From Hyparrhenia diplandra (lineage: Eukaryota > Streptophyta > Magnoliopsida > Poales > Poaceae): a stretch of DNA of 64,000 nucleotides. Shown here in pieces: positions 46,502 to 57,700 of the stretch. Position 1 is the first letter of the stretch. Every line of letters starts with the position of its first letter. A program made the translations under genes and the position numbers. The DNA lies in NCBI GenBank assembly GCA_015847255.1, contig JADLZK010004543.1, forward strand, positions 496,001 through 560,000, given 5' to 3'. The notes beneath the pieces were generated by a model. It saw only the letters and a list, made by a program, of their open reading frames with translations, did not search any database and had not been told where the DNA came from.

Positions 46502-46759
46502 TCAACATCCCGAGGATATTGTTTCTTGCGAAAGAAGTGTGTGGATGAGTGACTTGTACTGCATGGGATCACAACTGAAAATACTCTGTTCTGGTGTCTC
46601 GACGCGGAACATGTTGCACTCGATTGGTAAGTCACTATTGTCTAACGACGCTGGTGTTATCTGTTCCTCACAAACATGGTAAGAGGTGTTCAAAAGTGAA
46701 TTGCTTGGTTTTTCTCTTGCTACAGCCTTGAGTGCCTTCATGGGATGAAGCGGCAACAA
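46502..46759 (-). CDS. Unrecognised 85-codon minus frame
   Basis: MLPLHPMKALKAVAREKPSN is followed by a polar sequence with VETPEQSIFSCDPMQYKSLI and HTLLSQETISSGC. Composition is protein-like and the flanks are AT-rich, so an exon is possible. No domain recognised and no splice sites were assigned with confidence. Confidence 0.22.
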   Translation of the reverse strand: MLPLHPMKALKAVAREKPSNSLLNTSYHVCEEQITPASLDNSDLPIECNMFRVETPEQSIFSCDPMQYKSLIHTLLSQETISSGC

Positions 46760-46889
46760 AACCTCCTAAATCAGAGTAAATAAAAGGTGGGACAAATACT
46801 CTATTGGTCTTGAATAACAAAAATTATCTCAATTATCAGTAGCATCTTGCTGCTTTAATTCCATTTAATTGGCCACTGAGACAAATATA

Positions 46890-48065
46890 TTTTGCATCAG
46901 TATGTATTAAGTTTCCACATGGCTCCCTGCTAAAGAGACGCACTGTTCAAATTCGATCTATTTTCTGCATAACTGTGCTATACTGCTATCAACTTATTGG
47001 TTTCTGGATGTACAAGTGCACAATTTGGTCCCTAACTTGCTCTACAGTATCAGAAAAGTACAGTTCGGGAAAAAACAGCAAGCTCTCTAGATTATTAGTG
47101 GTACTTCTTGTATAGTATAATACAGAGGAAGAAGTTGAAGCAGCTAATGTTCTCTGTTTTCTTAAAGAATTTCCTCACAAAATTTGGAGCAGCTTACTCG
47201 TTGAGGGAATTCAGCTGTTAGTTCCCGGCATTTAACAAGAAAACTGACTGCTCTGCGACGTCCATCACAAATTTATATCACCGAGAAATCCAAACTAGAA
47301 TTTATATATGTATACTTTGCGCTGCACATCATAATCGATAATGCACATCATAGTCTTGTTACACCATCAGGATAATCGGAGATAACTACAGATCATATGC
47401 TAAAAAAGAAAATAATAACACAACTCTAGCTAGGACCTCAGATCCAGGCTCCAGGTACAAGGATTAGAGCATAAGGAAGACTGGATTACAGTGTGGCATA
47501 GGATTGGCAGTTGGGGTGATCCGATCCAGGGCTCTTTGATAAATTGTGGCACTTGAGGTCTGGTTCGTCTAAGAGACTGGATTAGAGTGTATTCTATAAG
47601 GTTGTGACTTTGTGCCATTGGTATTCCTCATGCCTACCATGCCTAAAGGGGGGTCCCTGTTGAAGGTGATGAATATCGTAATTTGTGGATGTTAATTGTC
47701 ATGGGAGGGACAACAATTATCTAAAAATGTGAGGGACAACATTACGCATACTGATGGATGGAAGTTTATAAGCAAGCTATTCTCAAGCATGTACATGGTA
47801 TTTATATACGAGCCCTTTGCATTGGATCTCACACCTTATATAAGCTCTCTGAAGTGGTGAGTTAGTGACTCCTATATTGGTAGAGTGTATAGGCTTGCTT
47901 GATATCAGCCGTGACAATCAGTGGTTCTCACTCGGACCGGTCGGCAAAAAGCTCAGATAGTCGGGTCAGTTGTTATCACCAGAAATGGACTCGGGTGCTC
48001 AGATCAGTCGACAATGCAGTGACGTGGTCAGATCAATTGGCAATGCAGTAAAGTGGTTAGGTCCT
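46890..48065. repeat. Large duplicated block, copy 2 (matches 43066-44700)
   Basis: The collinear partner of the block at 43066-44700, shorter because the first copy has extra sequence around 43800-44050. A third, shorter match to the TTCCTCATGCC(T)ACCATGCC part lies at 41011-41100. Confidence 0.75.
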
Positions 48066-48137
48066 CAGTAATAAGAGGAAGAGTTCAAGGCAGAACAATC
48101 TATGCTTTATACAAATCCATATTAGAGGCAGATAGAG

Positions 48138-48736
48138 TGTCATGATCCAGGAAATAGGGCCGGGGAGGGAGGACAGGCCCGGCCGGGCGAGGGGCGTCGG
48201 AGCCGCCCCTCGGGGCTCGGGCGCGCCCCGCCGCCACCTCCTCCCTTCCGCGGATTCTTCGGCAACTAATCCGAGATAAAGAAGGAAATTATCTAGGATT
48301 ATCTTTCGGCGTTTTTGGTGTGCAAGGGGCTATCTCATCTATAAGGGAGACCCTTATTAGGAAATAAATAAATAGGATATGCTTGTAAAAGGTATTCCAA
48401 TCTATAAGGAAACCTTTAGAGAGATTGCTTGAGATACAAGTCCCAATAGCGGGCTATATAAGTAAGGGAGTCTGTAATCTTTCGGGGCAACAAGCAATAA
48501 AGAAAATTTATCCCAATCTCGGCTTCTCCTCCCCACTCCCCCCCCCAACGCCGCACTCCAGCCCGGCCGCGCGCCGCGCCCTTGGCAGGCCTCCCCACCC
48601 GCGTCGCGCCCGCCGCCCGCGGCGCGGCGGCCGCCGCCGCCGATCACCACCACCCCGCCATCGCCGTCCTCTCCTTCTTCCTCCCCAATTCCCCAATCAA
48701 CGTGTCAATTCGGTCCAATCTAGCTGGAATCGGCGG
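48138..48736 (+). repeat. Left LTR of element E
   Basis: Starts TGTCATGATCC. TATATAAGT near 48452 and AATAAA near 48496 give a plausible promoter and polyadenylation region. Its inner end reads GGAATCGGCGG where the right LTR has GGAATCTGACA, so the terminal CA is lost here. Confidence 0.8.
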
Positions 48737-48751
48737 TGGTATCCGGAGACC
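48737..48751 (+). promoter_or_regulatory. Primer binding site of element E
   Basis: TGGTATCCGGAGACC resembles the initiator tRNA-Met primer site used by many plant Ty3/gypsy elements, with a changed middle. Confidence 0.55.
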
Positions 48752-49090
48752 ACTACGATCCACCCACCACCATGGACACCGAAAGAGGCGTTCTTTGAAG
48801 AACGCCCGAGCGAGGTCGTCGGGATCCTGGCAGGATCGACCCAGCTTCGACGAGAGAGGATCACCATCTTCACCGGCGACAATCCCTCGGATCTCAAGCA
48901 CCGCCCGGCAACTTTGTGCGGTCGGCTGATCTTGATGAAGCGATGTTCGAGGCGACCAAGGATTTCATCAAGAAGACAGATGGCAAGCGGGGAACATGAC
49001 AATCGGGTAACCGCGGTGATCACGAATAATCGATGAACCGTTACTTGAAGCCACACACCGGATCAGCGGGATCTTCCTCGCGAGGGGTGC

Positions 49091-49640
49091 ATGTGCGCCC
49101 CTCCACCTCGGTGGCCGACTTCCAGGCCTAGTTCCCCGTGCCCGCACAAGCTATCCTTCCCCACCTATGATGGCAAGGAAGATCCCCTCCCATGGATCAA
49201 CCGCTGCGAGCAATTCTTCGAGGGGGTCAAGGTACGCCCGACCCACGAGCAAGTCAGCACGCCTCTTATCATCTCACGGGAGGAGCACGGCAATGGTACA
49301 TGAGGTTGTCCCAAGAGAAACCGGTGGCGATTGGGCAAGCTTCGCCCAATACGTCAACGGCGCTTTGGCCCGGTGAGCGGGCGTAATCCGGGTGGGTGAG
49401 CTGGCATCGGAGGAGGAAGACAGGCACCGTAGACGAGTACGCGGAGCGGTTCTGGCACACGTGGCACGCGCGGGACACCTCGGCGACAAGCGGCGGTAAA
49501 CATCTATCTGGCGAGGCTTGGGCGAACCGCTCAAGACGGACGTCGAGATGCAGGATCCGAAGGACATGGAAGCAGCCATGTCTCGCCCGGGCGTACGAGC
49601 GACGCCTCGCCATCCCTACTGACACCGGCAAGCCCGGATG
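49091..49640 (+). pseudogene. Gag fragment of element E
   Basis: A plus frame gives FPTYDGKEDPLPWINRCEQF FEGVK, which is the conserved capsid start of chromovirus gag proteins ('F-YDG--DP--W---CE-YF'). The following capsid helices ('ARQWYMRLSQEKP', 'W--F') are spread over three frames at 49260-49400, and a continuation with MSRPGVRATPRH-like sequence follows to about 49640. Gag forms the particle that packages element RNA. Frameshifts occur about every 100 bp. Confidence 0.75.
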
Positions 49641-49999
49641 CGGACAAAGGGCGGGGGCTCTGCGCCCCCCGCCCTGGCGGCCGCCCCGGGCACCGCTCGG
49701 CGGCCAGCCATCGACTCGGCCATTCAAGCGGGCCGACACGAGGAGGAGATGACGAACGACGCTTAAAGGCTGGCCTTTACTTCAAGCGTGACGAGCCGTT
49801 CTCACGGGGGTCACAAGTGCAAGCACCTCTTCGACATCACGATCTTCAATGACTACAACGATGACGCGCAACTAACGCCTCGCTAGCGGAAGTCAAGAGG
49901 AGCCGGCTGATCCTGAAGGTCCTCACCGGGGGACCCCGACTCCCGATACGTGGTGCTCATTCTCTCTACCTCGCCTGTATGATCTCGAGGAACGGGCAT

Positions 50000-50330
50000 C
50001 AACATCGCCGTCGACTCGGGGAGCAACTCACAACTACATCGACCCCGCGTGGTGACCCCACGGGCCTCCGGACTTAGCCGGTGCGTGTACCGATCACCAG
50101 CGGCACCGGCGCCACGTCTACATGCCGCGCCGCCACCTTCGACGTACCACTACACCTCGGCGCCCAACACCTTCGACATCGGCCTACGTCATGCCACCGG
50201 GCGAGGGCGTCGGCGTCATCCTTGGCATGCCTTGGGCGGCAAGCCTGGGGCGTGTGGCGTGGGACTTAGCGACCACGAGCTGCCAGTACTACCGTGAGGG
50301 TCGCGGAGCCACGTTCACCTCGGCTCCACC
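50000..50330 (+). pseudogene. Retropepsin-like fragment of element E
   Basis: IAVDSGS at 50004-50024 gives the D-S-G active-site motif (codons 50013-50021). Downstream, the frame from 50122 has ILGMPWAASLGRVAWDLATT and SCQYYREGRGATFTS, matching the C-terminal part of retroviral-type proteases ('LG-DWL--LG-I-WDF'). A frameshift separates the two parts. The enzyme would cut the Gag-Pol polyprotein. Confidence 0.7.
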
Positions 50331-50539
50331 GCCTCTCGCGGGCGCGCGGGCCTGGCATCCTCCGGTCGGGCATCTTCGCCGGCATCCGTACACCTCCGAC
50401 TCGGCTCGGGAAAGCGTTCAAGGCATGCTATTGCCTTGGACCTCTCACGACACGTCTGCCGGAGTCTTCCGCCCGGCCCGACAGGCCCACACTTGGAAGA
50501 TCGGCACCCACGCCAGATCGCCCTCGATGTCACCACGAG

Positions 50540-51065
50540 GCGACGCTGCTCCAGCATGGACACTTTCGAAGGCGGCCTCCTCCTCTTCGACGGTCGCTTC
50601 TACCTTCCGACGGCCTCCTCTCCCCTGCCGGAGTTCTTGGAGGCGTTGCTTCAAGCGAGTTCGCGGGGACGAACTTCCTCGCCTTGGGAGCGTACACGGC
50701 GGAGCCAACATGTTGCACCTACCGCCATCTTGTTGGGCGGCGGCATATGGCCTTGGCGTCACCACGCGTCGGCCCAGCCAGGGGGTCGTCTTTCTCGATG
50801 GCATGGATCGCCTCTTCCTCACCGTCGACAACGTCCACGCCGCCTACGATCCGGAGAGGGGCCCTCACCGGCTCTCTCGCCCTCCCCTGCGTTCGACGTC
50901 GGCTCCTTCATGTACGGTGCGATGTTGAACTTGGCTGCTACTTCTCCTACTCGCCGCGACATCACCATCTGGCGCCTCCTTCCGCTCTTCATCCACGCTC
51001 CACCCAATGAGCGTTTTTACGTTCTGGAGAGCCCCACGTGGACGTGGTGCACCCTCGACTGATGT
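50540..51065 (+). pseudogene. Integrase N-terminal-like remnant and unrecognised 3' part of element E
   Basis: The frame at 50559-50660 reads DTFEGGLLLFDGRFYLPTAS followed by PLPEFLEALLQ, like the segment before the HHCC zinc finger of chromovirus integrases ('DG-L---GR-YVP----L---LL---H'). The expected HHCC and DDE motifs do not follow. Instead frames rich in proline, serine and arginine continue to 51065 with no recognisable domain. Direct joining of protease to this piece implies that reverse transcriptase and RNase H were deleted. Confidence 0.45.
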
Positions 51066-51333
51066 GGGCGTTCCACGGAGCTCCCTGCGGCAGCCCGTGT
51101 CGTCGACGGCTTCGCGGCAGGGGCCGTGCGGTTCACCGCTACATCTACCACGGCTACATCGGCAACCTCCACTACCTCCTTGAGTTCGACCCCAAGTGAA
51201 CCGGGGAGAACATGATCCTCGGGAATCCCGGTGTAAGGTCGTCTCATCTTTGCAGGTCGAGCCGATACTTCCGGCGGTGCTGATCCCCCCTCCGGTGTCA
51301 CTGAATGGACTTTCATCCAGCGCGAGGACGCCG

Positions 51334-51347
51334 GTCGGAGGGGGAGA
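51334..51347 (+). promoter_or_regulatory. Polypurine tract of element E
   Basis: GTCGGAGGGGGAGA stands directly before the right LTR. Confidence 0.8.
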
Positions 51348-51948
51348 TGTCATGATCCGGAAATAGGTCGGGAGGAGGACAGGCCCGACGGGCCCGACGG
51401 GCGCGGGAGCCCCCGGGCTCGGGCGCGCGCCCCCGCCGCCACCTCCTCCCTTCCGCGGATTCTTTGGCAACTAATCAGGAGATAAACAAGGAAATTATCT
51501 AGGATTATCTTTAGGCGTTTTGGTGTGCAAGGGGCTATCTCATTTATAAGGGGAGACCCTTATTAGGAAATAAATAAATAGGATATGCTTGTAAAAGGTA
51601 TTCCAATCTATAAGGAAACCTTAGAGAGATTGCTTGAGATACAAGTCCCAATAGCCGGGCTATATAAGTAAGGGGTCTGTAATCTTTCAGGGCAACAAGC
51701 AATAAAGAAAATTTATCCCAATCTCGGCTTCTCCTCCCCACGCCCCCCACGAGCCGCTCCGGCCCGACGCCGCCCGCCCGCGGCGCTATCAGTGCCTCCC
51801 GCGCCAGCGCCGCCCGCGCCGCCCAAGTTGAGGGCGGGCAGCCGCTGCCGCCGATCGCCACCACCCCGCCATCGCCGTCCTCTCCTTCTTCCTCCCCAAT
51901 TCCCCAATCAACGTGTCAATTCCGGCCCAATCTAGTTGGAATCTGACA
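51348..51948 (+). repeat. Right LTR of element E
   Basis: Starts TGTCATGATCC and ends AATCTGACA. It closely matches the left LTR except for a GC-rich block (51738-51850 versus 48535-48650), where the two cannot be aligned well. Confidence 0.85.
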
Positions 51949-51953
51949 TAGAG

Positions 51954-53284
51954 ACGAATTGCATACAGCTGTGATTAACAAGAAAAGAAATTGCATGTTC
52001 TTAGGAGACTTGAGTTGTATACAGTTCGGACACTGAATTTTCCAAGAGTAGAGTTGTATAGTTCCCGGACTATAGATTTTTTTGCCAGAATTAGGAAAGT
52101 CCAATCATCCTATACAAATATAAGAGGTGTTGATGATCTAAGAAATCCAATTGAACTAAATCTCTCAACATCTTTATTTTTTTTCTTTGTTTCTCTTTTG
52201 ACAAGTTTTTGCTACTCCTACATGTTGTTCATCCTCTGCTCTGACTACCTGATATGACGTCCTATGCTTGCCGGCCGTCTTGGGAGAACCTAACAACATT
52301 CTCAGAAAAACATTCACACCTTGATAGGAGTTTCAACAGTTCCTTTCGTACTTTGTTAGAAAATTAGTGAGTCATTGTGGTTATACCATCAAGGTCATAG
52401 ATTCCTTTTGAGTCAATGTATAGTGATTATAAGTCTTAAATATTATTTTATTTTTTAAAAATCGACACTACTGTCCCATCCTATATCTCAATTTAGTGTT
52501 TGCCATTAATCAAGGAGCATAATGCAACTACAAATGACCATTTATGCGATTATAATCCTTAAGAGTGCAATCTATGACCTAAAATACTTATTTTCACTAA
52601 AATGCAGAACAGAGGTTTTATAAAGATACAATATAGAGCAGAGTTTGAACTTAACATGATAATAAAAATATGTGGCAACTAATAAGATACGCAATTATAT
52701 TTTAAAAACAATTAAAACCTTACTAGACAGAGATTTAGTGGACACAATTTTTTTCTAATTGCCAGTCGGTCTGAACTCTGTATCTGGTCTAAGAAAGAAA
52801 TACGACCAACCATGGAACAAACACAAGGTTTGATCCTCTATGTCCCTATCAGGCTATCTACTATTTCTTCTTAATGGAACCATTTTTATTAGAGGTAGCC
52901 TGCTGCCTGTTGCCGGCCCGTAAGACGGATATTAGTAACTTCGTTGTCTATCAGTTGGTTTCAGACTCATGTAGACAGTATTGTATTCAAATGGAAGCAA
53001 ACAAAGCGATCCAGAAGAAGCAGCAGTAATGGATCGATCTGTTCGGTTCAACTGTGATCAAAAGGTATGTCTTGTGAAGAAAATTGTAAAATATTTGCTT
53101 GCACAACAACTATAAAGCATGCAATCCTCTCTATCTCCCCTGAAACAGCAGTCAAAAGCAGGATTCAAAATACTAAGAAAACTATACTACAGCAAAGCAG
53201 CGGCTTGTACAAAAAAATAATTCTAGTTCCATCCGTTTGGCTTGTGTTCTGTTATCTTTTCTGCAGAAGTACTTTCAACTAAAC
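51954..53284. other. Stretch without a supported gene, with dispersed repeat copy 2
   Basis: AT-rich DNA. Near 51990-52080 a short motif (TTGTATA.AGTTC.GGACA.TGA/TT) is partly repeated. 52147-52416 matches the repeat at 25053-25430. No coding signal was seen from 52420 to 53284. Confidence 0.5.
52147..52416. repeat. Dispersed repeat, copy 2 (matches 25053-25430)
   Basis: Same order of sequence as copy 1 but without the 124-bp insertion: here ATCAAGGTCATAG runs straight into ATTCCTTTTGAGTCAA. It therefore shows the empty site. Confidence 0.8.
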
Positions 53285-53289
53285 ACAAC

Positions 53290-53634
53290 TGTCGGATCAG
53301 GGAGGAGGCAGGGAGCTCACAAAGGCGGGAAAGACTAAAATATGCCAAGAGGAGTAAAGCTTCAAGACTATTGAGCTGATTGTTAGAACGGGCCAAGGCC
53401 CAATACGTAGGTGTGAGGGAGGTCGGTCTTGTTGTCACCGTTAAAAGGAGTTGTAACCGCCCGAGTTCGGATTATGCTGTAATTGAACCGAATCTGAAAC
53501 CGCGCCTTGCGGTCTTCGTCTAGTTCCCCAATCCAAGTGTTGTCTTGCTGATTCCCCAACCTAATTCATACGTATCTCCTTCTACTTCCAATTTGAGCCC
53601 CATTGCTCTAGTTATCGATATCAAGTTCGTGACA
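53290..53634 (+). repeat. Left LTR of element F
   Basis: Starts TGTCGGATCAGG and ends AAGTTCGTGACA. It includes GTTGTAACCGCCCGAGTTCG and AATTGAACCGAATCTG. Confidence 0.92.
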
Positions 53635-53636
53635 TT

Positions 53637-53648
53637 TGGTATCGGAGC
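53637..53648 (+). promoter_or_regulatory. Primer binding site of element F
   Basis: TGGTATCGGAGC differs by one base from the initiator tRNA-Met complement TGGTATCAGAGC, two bases inside the left LTR. Confidence 0.85.
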
Positions 53649-53745
53649 AAGGTTGCGAGAGGCTGAAAATTTTTTCTCCTCTGCAAACTCGCGGGGTCTT
53701 CAAGTTGATTAATGGCGGGCTGAAGATCTCAAGATCCGGAAAGAT

Positions 53746-54969
53746 ATGGCGACATCAATCGAGGGTGTCGATACCAAGGTGGACAAGCTATCCAAGCGGT
53801 TGGAGAGCTTCCGGTCGATGTTGGGGGACATGCTCGACAAAGCCGAAGCACGGTGGACGGTGGAGGACCGAAGCGGACAAGTCGTTCGACGCCTTGCTCA
53901 AGAAGGCATCGACCATCGCCTGGATTTGGGCCACACGGCGGCGCTGGGCCGAGAGAGGTTGGAGGGCCTTCCGTTCGTGTCCACTACGGCGACGCTCCCA
54001 CCATCCACGGTGGTAGCAGGGCGGCGGCCGCTCGGGGGCACACCATGTGCCGGACCTGAACGGGGCTCCAGAGCCCTCGGTGCGCCCATCTACGTCGGGT
54101 GGGGAGCGGCCCAACGGGCACCACGAGGTTGGCGGGGGGTCCGGGTGCCTTCTTGGCACCTTCCCGCCACCAATCCATCAGGGTATGTTCGAACATCCTA
54201 TTCGCCCGGTTTCTACTGATTGTCATGCTTCTTCGGATCATTTTGATTCTGCTGATTTTGTTCCTCATTCTGCACCTCACCCTAAAATTGATTTTCCCAA
54301 ATTCTGTGGCGAGAACCCGAGGTGGTGGAAGGATCAATGCGAGATGTACTTTGAAGTATACTTGGTGCATCAAGCCATGAAGACAAGATTTGCAGCTCTG
54401 AACTTCTCTGGACCAGCGGCGACTTGGTTGCGAGATAGTTGAGCGCAGAGGCCGGGTTACGGATTGGGACAAGCTGGTGGAGTTGGTGTTCGGCAAGTTT
54501 GATAAGGATCAGTACCCATTGATGTTGAAGCAGTTGGATGCTCTGAAACAAGTGGGTTCGGTAGAGGACTATCAGAGAAGATTTGAAGAACTGGCACATG
54601 GTATTCTCATGTACATTCCAACTTATGATGATACATATTTGGTGACCAGATTTATAGGTGGCCTCAAGGAGGATATTAGAGCAAACAATAGCTCTCCACC
54701 ACCCTAAAGAGATGTTGATGCAGCAAGTACTTTGGCCAAGTTGCAAGAAGAAGAGCTAGAGATGGCAAGGAAGAAAGGTCACCGAGAGAGACCCGGCTAG
54801 AGCACCATTCAAGCCTTACATTCACGGAGAAAGGGCCAAGTCGGTAGAGACCGACAAGAGCAAGACAAGATCCACAGAGGACAAATTCAGCTCCCTAAAG
54901 AACTACAGAAGGCAGAATGGTTTATGCTTTAGGTGTGGGGATAAGTGGGCACCTGGTCACAAGTGTCCC
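53746..54969 (+). pseudogene. Gag of element F
   Basis: An N-terminal coiled-coil-like part starts MATSIEGVDTKVDKLSKRLE (53746). After a frameshift comes the capsid region with KIDFPKFCGENPRWWKDQCE, MYFEVY and TRFAALNFSGPAATWLRD (54047-54442), then W-KLVELVFGKFDKDQY and LDALKQVGSVEDYQRRFEEL (54477-54707). The zinc knuckle CFRCGDKWAPGHKC lies at 54925-54966. These are the usual parts of chromovirus gag. The central frame has a stop near 54440 and another at 54706. Confidence 0.88.
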
Positions 54970-55099
54970 AGTCAAGTGCCAATCCATGTGGTAGAGGAGC
55001 TATTTGAGGCATTGGATGATTACGAGATACTGAGGATGATTCACAAGATTCGAAGAACCCGAGGGAGTTATGGCCATTGCGATCCCGTGATTCAACCAT

Positions 55100-55610
55100 C
55101 GTTAAGAGGAAGACAATGAGGTTACATGGACACATTGGGAATGTACCCGTACTGATTTTGGTGGATTCAGGAAGCATTGGTTCTTTCATCGGTTCGAGGT
55201 GGTCGGTAAAATGGAAACTCAGCTCAAGAACTTTACACCCTCACAGTATATGACTGCTGATGGCACACCCATGACCTGTAGCTAGAAGATAGATGTTATG
55301 GCATGGTCTACTCAAGGGCATACTTTTCATACTGATGTAGGGGTATTGCCATTGAAGTGCTATGATATGATTCTGGGTGAAGATTGGTTGGAGATGTGTA
55401 CCCCCATGTGGGTACATTGGGGGAAGAAAATCATAAAATTCATTCACAATGGCTATAGCATCACACTCAAGGGACTCAAACCTGAAGCAAACAAGTGTTC
55501 TGCTATCACCTCTGGCAAACTGAAAGGTCTGATGAGGAGAAAAGATATAGTGTCCAGTTGGTTTCAGTACACAAGATCAGTGACACCATACAAGACGAGG
55601 AATAGCTGAT
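55100..55610 (+). pseudogene. Aspartic protease of element F
   Basis: LILVDSGSIGSFI gives the D-S-G active site (codons 55164-55172). In frame 55298-55609 follow TDVGVLPLKCYDMILGEDWL and a W-HWGKK-I-F segment, the C-terminal half of retropepsin. A frameshift and a stop (near 55283) lie between. The protease would release mature Gag and Pol proteins. Confidence 0.85.
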
Positions 55611-55656
55611 CTGTAGAATACAAGAGTCAGATCAATTCCATCAAGCTCCTGTTGAA

Positions 55657-56960
55657 ATGCAGCAACTGCTGTCCACTTATGAAGACATCTTTCAAGAGCC
55701 ATCTAAGTTGCCACCAAAGAGGTCCTATGATCACCAGATCACTCTAATGCCTGGAGCACGGCCAGTGAATGTGAGGCCCTACATATATGCTCCTGTGCAA
55801 AAGACAGAGATAGAGAAGCAGTTGACAACTATGTTGAAAAATGGTATCATCAGGACCAGCTCCAGCCCATATGCATCACCAGTCCTACTAGTGAAAAAGA
55901 AGGATGATAGTTGGCGTTTTTGTGTTGACTACAGACATTTAAATGCCATCACAGTCAAAAACAAGCAGCCTCTACCTATTGTTGATGAATTGATAGATGA
56001 GTTGATGGAGCAAAATGGTTTTCCAAATTAGATTTCAGATCCGGATACCATCAAATCGTATAGCAGATCAAGATACACATAAGACTGCATTTAAGGTGCA
56101 CAATGGCTGTATGAGTTCTTAGTCATGACATTTGGCACGACTAATGCCCCAAACAACGTTCGAGTGTGATGAATACCTTTGTTTGCTCCTTGACTCGGGA
56201 AAGGAGTGCTGATTTTTATGGATGACATACTAGTGTATTCCAGCTCATTGGAGGAACATTATGCTCATTATGACAAGTCTTTGAGATTATCAGCTGAATC
56301 GGTTCTTTGTCAAACTCAAAGCAAATGCTCATTTATTCAGAAGCAAATTGAGTACTTGGGTCATGCTATATATCTGGCGAAGGAGTGGCAACAGAGTCCG
56401 CTAAGATCATGGCGGTAAGGAATTGGCCACAACCAAGAAATGCTAAAGAATTGAGAGGATTCCTGAGGTTGTGAGGATATTACAGAAAATTCATTAGGCA
56501 TTATGGGATGATCGTAGACCTCTCACCGACATGCTCAAGAAAGGAGTTCCTTTTGTAAGGTCACCAAAAGTGCAGGAGGCTTTCATTACGCTCAAAGAGG
56601 CATTGGTTCAGGGCACCCGATCTTAGCTATTCCAGATTTCTCCAAGAAGTTTATTCGGAAAATGATGCTTGTGACACGGCTTTGGGGCTGTATTGATGCA
56701 AGAGGGACATCCAATAGCATATTTGAGCAAAGTTTGTATGTGATAAGAATAAAAGCTTATCAACCTATGAAAAGGAGTGTATGGCAATTGTGTTGGCGAT
56801 AGATAAGTGGAGATCTTATTTGCAACATGCTCCATTCATTATCAAGACCCGACCATAGAAGCCTGCTTTTTTAAGCGAGCAAAGTTCACACTAAACTACA
56901 AACATAAGGCCCTGTTGAAGTTGATGGACCTCAATACTCTATTCAATACAAGCAGGGTAG
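55657..56960 (+). pseudogene. Reverse transcriptase and RNase H of element F
   Basis: The frame 55657-56031 has LPPKRSYDHQITLMPGARPV, IIRTSSSPYASPVLLVKKKD and WRFCVDYRHLNAITVKNKQP. After frameshifts, FMDD (56215-56226) within LIFMDDILVYSSSLEEH gives the catalytic aspartates. Downstream pieces read as the RT thumb (RGFLRL-GYYRKFI near 56450-56500) and RNase H (...KSLSTYEKECMAIVLAIDKW near 56750-56810, in several frames). RT copies the element RNA; RNase H removes it. At least five frame breaks. Confidence 0.88.
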
Positions 56961-57143
56961 TATGAATATTGCGGCTAGATGCTCTGTCAAGATGCCCTCA
57001 CCGCAAGACCTTATGGCCATCTCTACTGACCACTCCAACTTGGTTGGTCAATCTGAAAGAGGGTTATCAAGAAGACCCAATGGCTGTCAGGTTGCTTGAA
57101 CAACTAGCTTTGGCACCAAATTCTGATAGTGATTACACTTTGA

Positions 57144-57700
57144 ATGAAGGAGTCATCAGATATAAAGGAAGAGTGTGGATTGGTAATAACCTCTTGGCTC
57201 AACAGCGTGTCATTCAGTCAATGCATAGCAAAGTGCAATTGGAGGGCATTCGGTGTTCGGGCAACATACCGGAGGATCAAGGCATTATTTGCTTGGCCAA
57301 AGATGAAAGAAACAGTCACAAAATATATTCAGTCTTGTGAGGTTTGTCAACAGGCTAAAACTGAGAGGGTAAGACTCCCTGGTCTTCTTTTTCCATTACC
57401 TGTCCCTGAACAAGCATGGGAGGTAGTTCAAATGGATTTTGTGGAGGGTTTGCCTCAATCTAGCAGATTTAATACTATTTTGGTAGTAATTGACAAATTC
57501 ACAAAATATGGCCATTTTATACCTCTTGCACATCCTTTTCACTGCATTGCAAGTTGCACAGTTGTTTCTGGACAACATTTACAGATTACATGGCATGCGA
57601 AGAAGTTGATATTAGATAGGGACAGGATTTTTGCAAGTAATGTCCGGAAGAAATTGTTCACATTGTCTCGATACTCAATCTGAATATGAGTTCATCATAC
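57144..57700 (+). pseudogene. Integrase of element F
   Basis: The zinc-binding part ends SCEVCQQAKTER (57333-57370), then PGLLFPLPVPEQAWEVVQMD with DFVEGLP as first catalytic aspartate, ILVVIDKFTKYGHFIPLAHP, and DRDRIFASN as second. The third catalytic residue region is seen near 57690-57730 (SSYHPVDGRT-like sequence) after a frameshift. It inserts the element DNA into the chromosome. Confidence 0.88.

Larger units (their letters stand above)
48138..51948 (+). mobile_element. Element E: Ty3/gypsy chromovirus deletion derivative
   Basis: LTRs of about 600 bp (48138-48736, 51348-51948) flank 2.6 kb. A TGGTATCCGGAGACC primer site (48737) resembles the initiator tRNA-Met site TGGTATCAGAGC, and a purine tract precedes the right LTR. 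A gag fragment, a retropepsin-like part and an integrase N-terminal-like piece can be read in order, but no reverse transcriptase box (YMDD/FVDD) or integrase core was found, so the middle seems deleted. The internal part is unusually GC-rich and frames shift often. Confidence 0.82.
48133..51953. repeat. 5-bp target-site duplication TAGAG of element E
   Basis: TAGAG at 48133-48137 and 51949-51953 directly flanks the element. Confidence 0.88.

Noticed and set aside
48644..49056. Minus-strand frames of 85-119 codons over the start of element E
   Set aside because: Antisense shadows of the element's plus-strand leader and gag.
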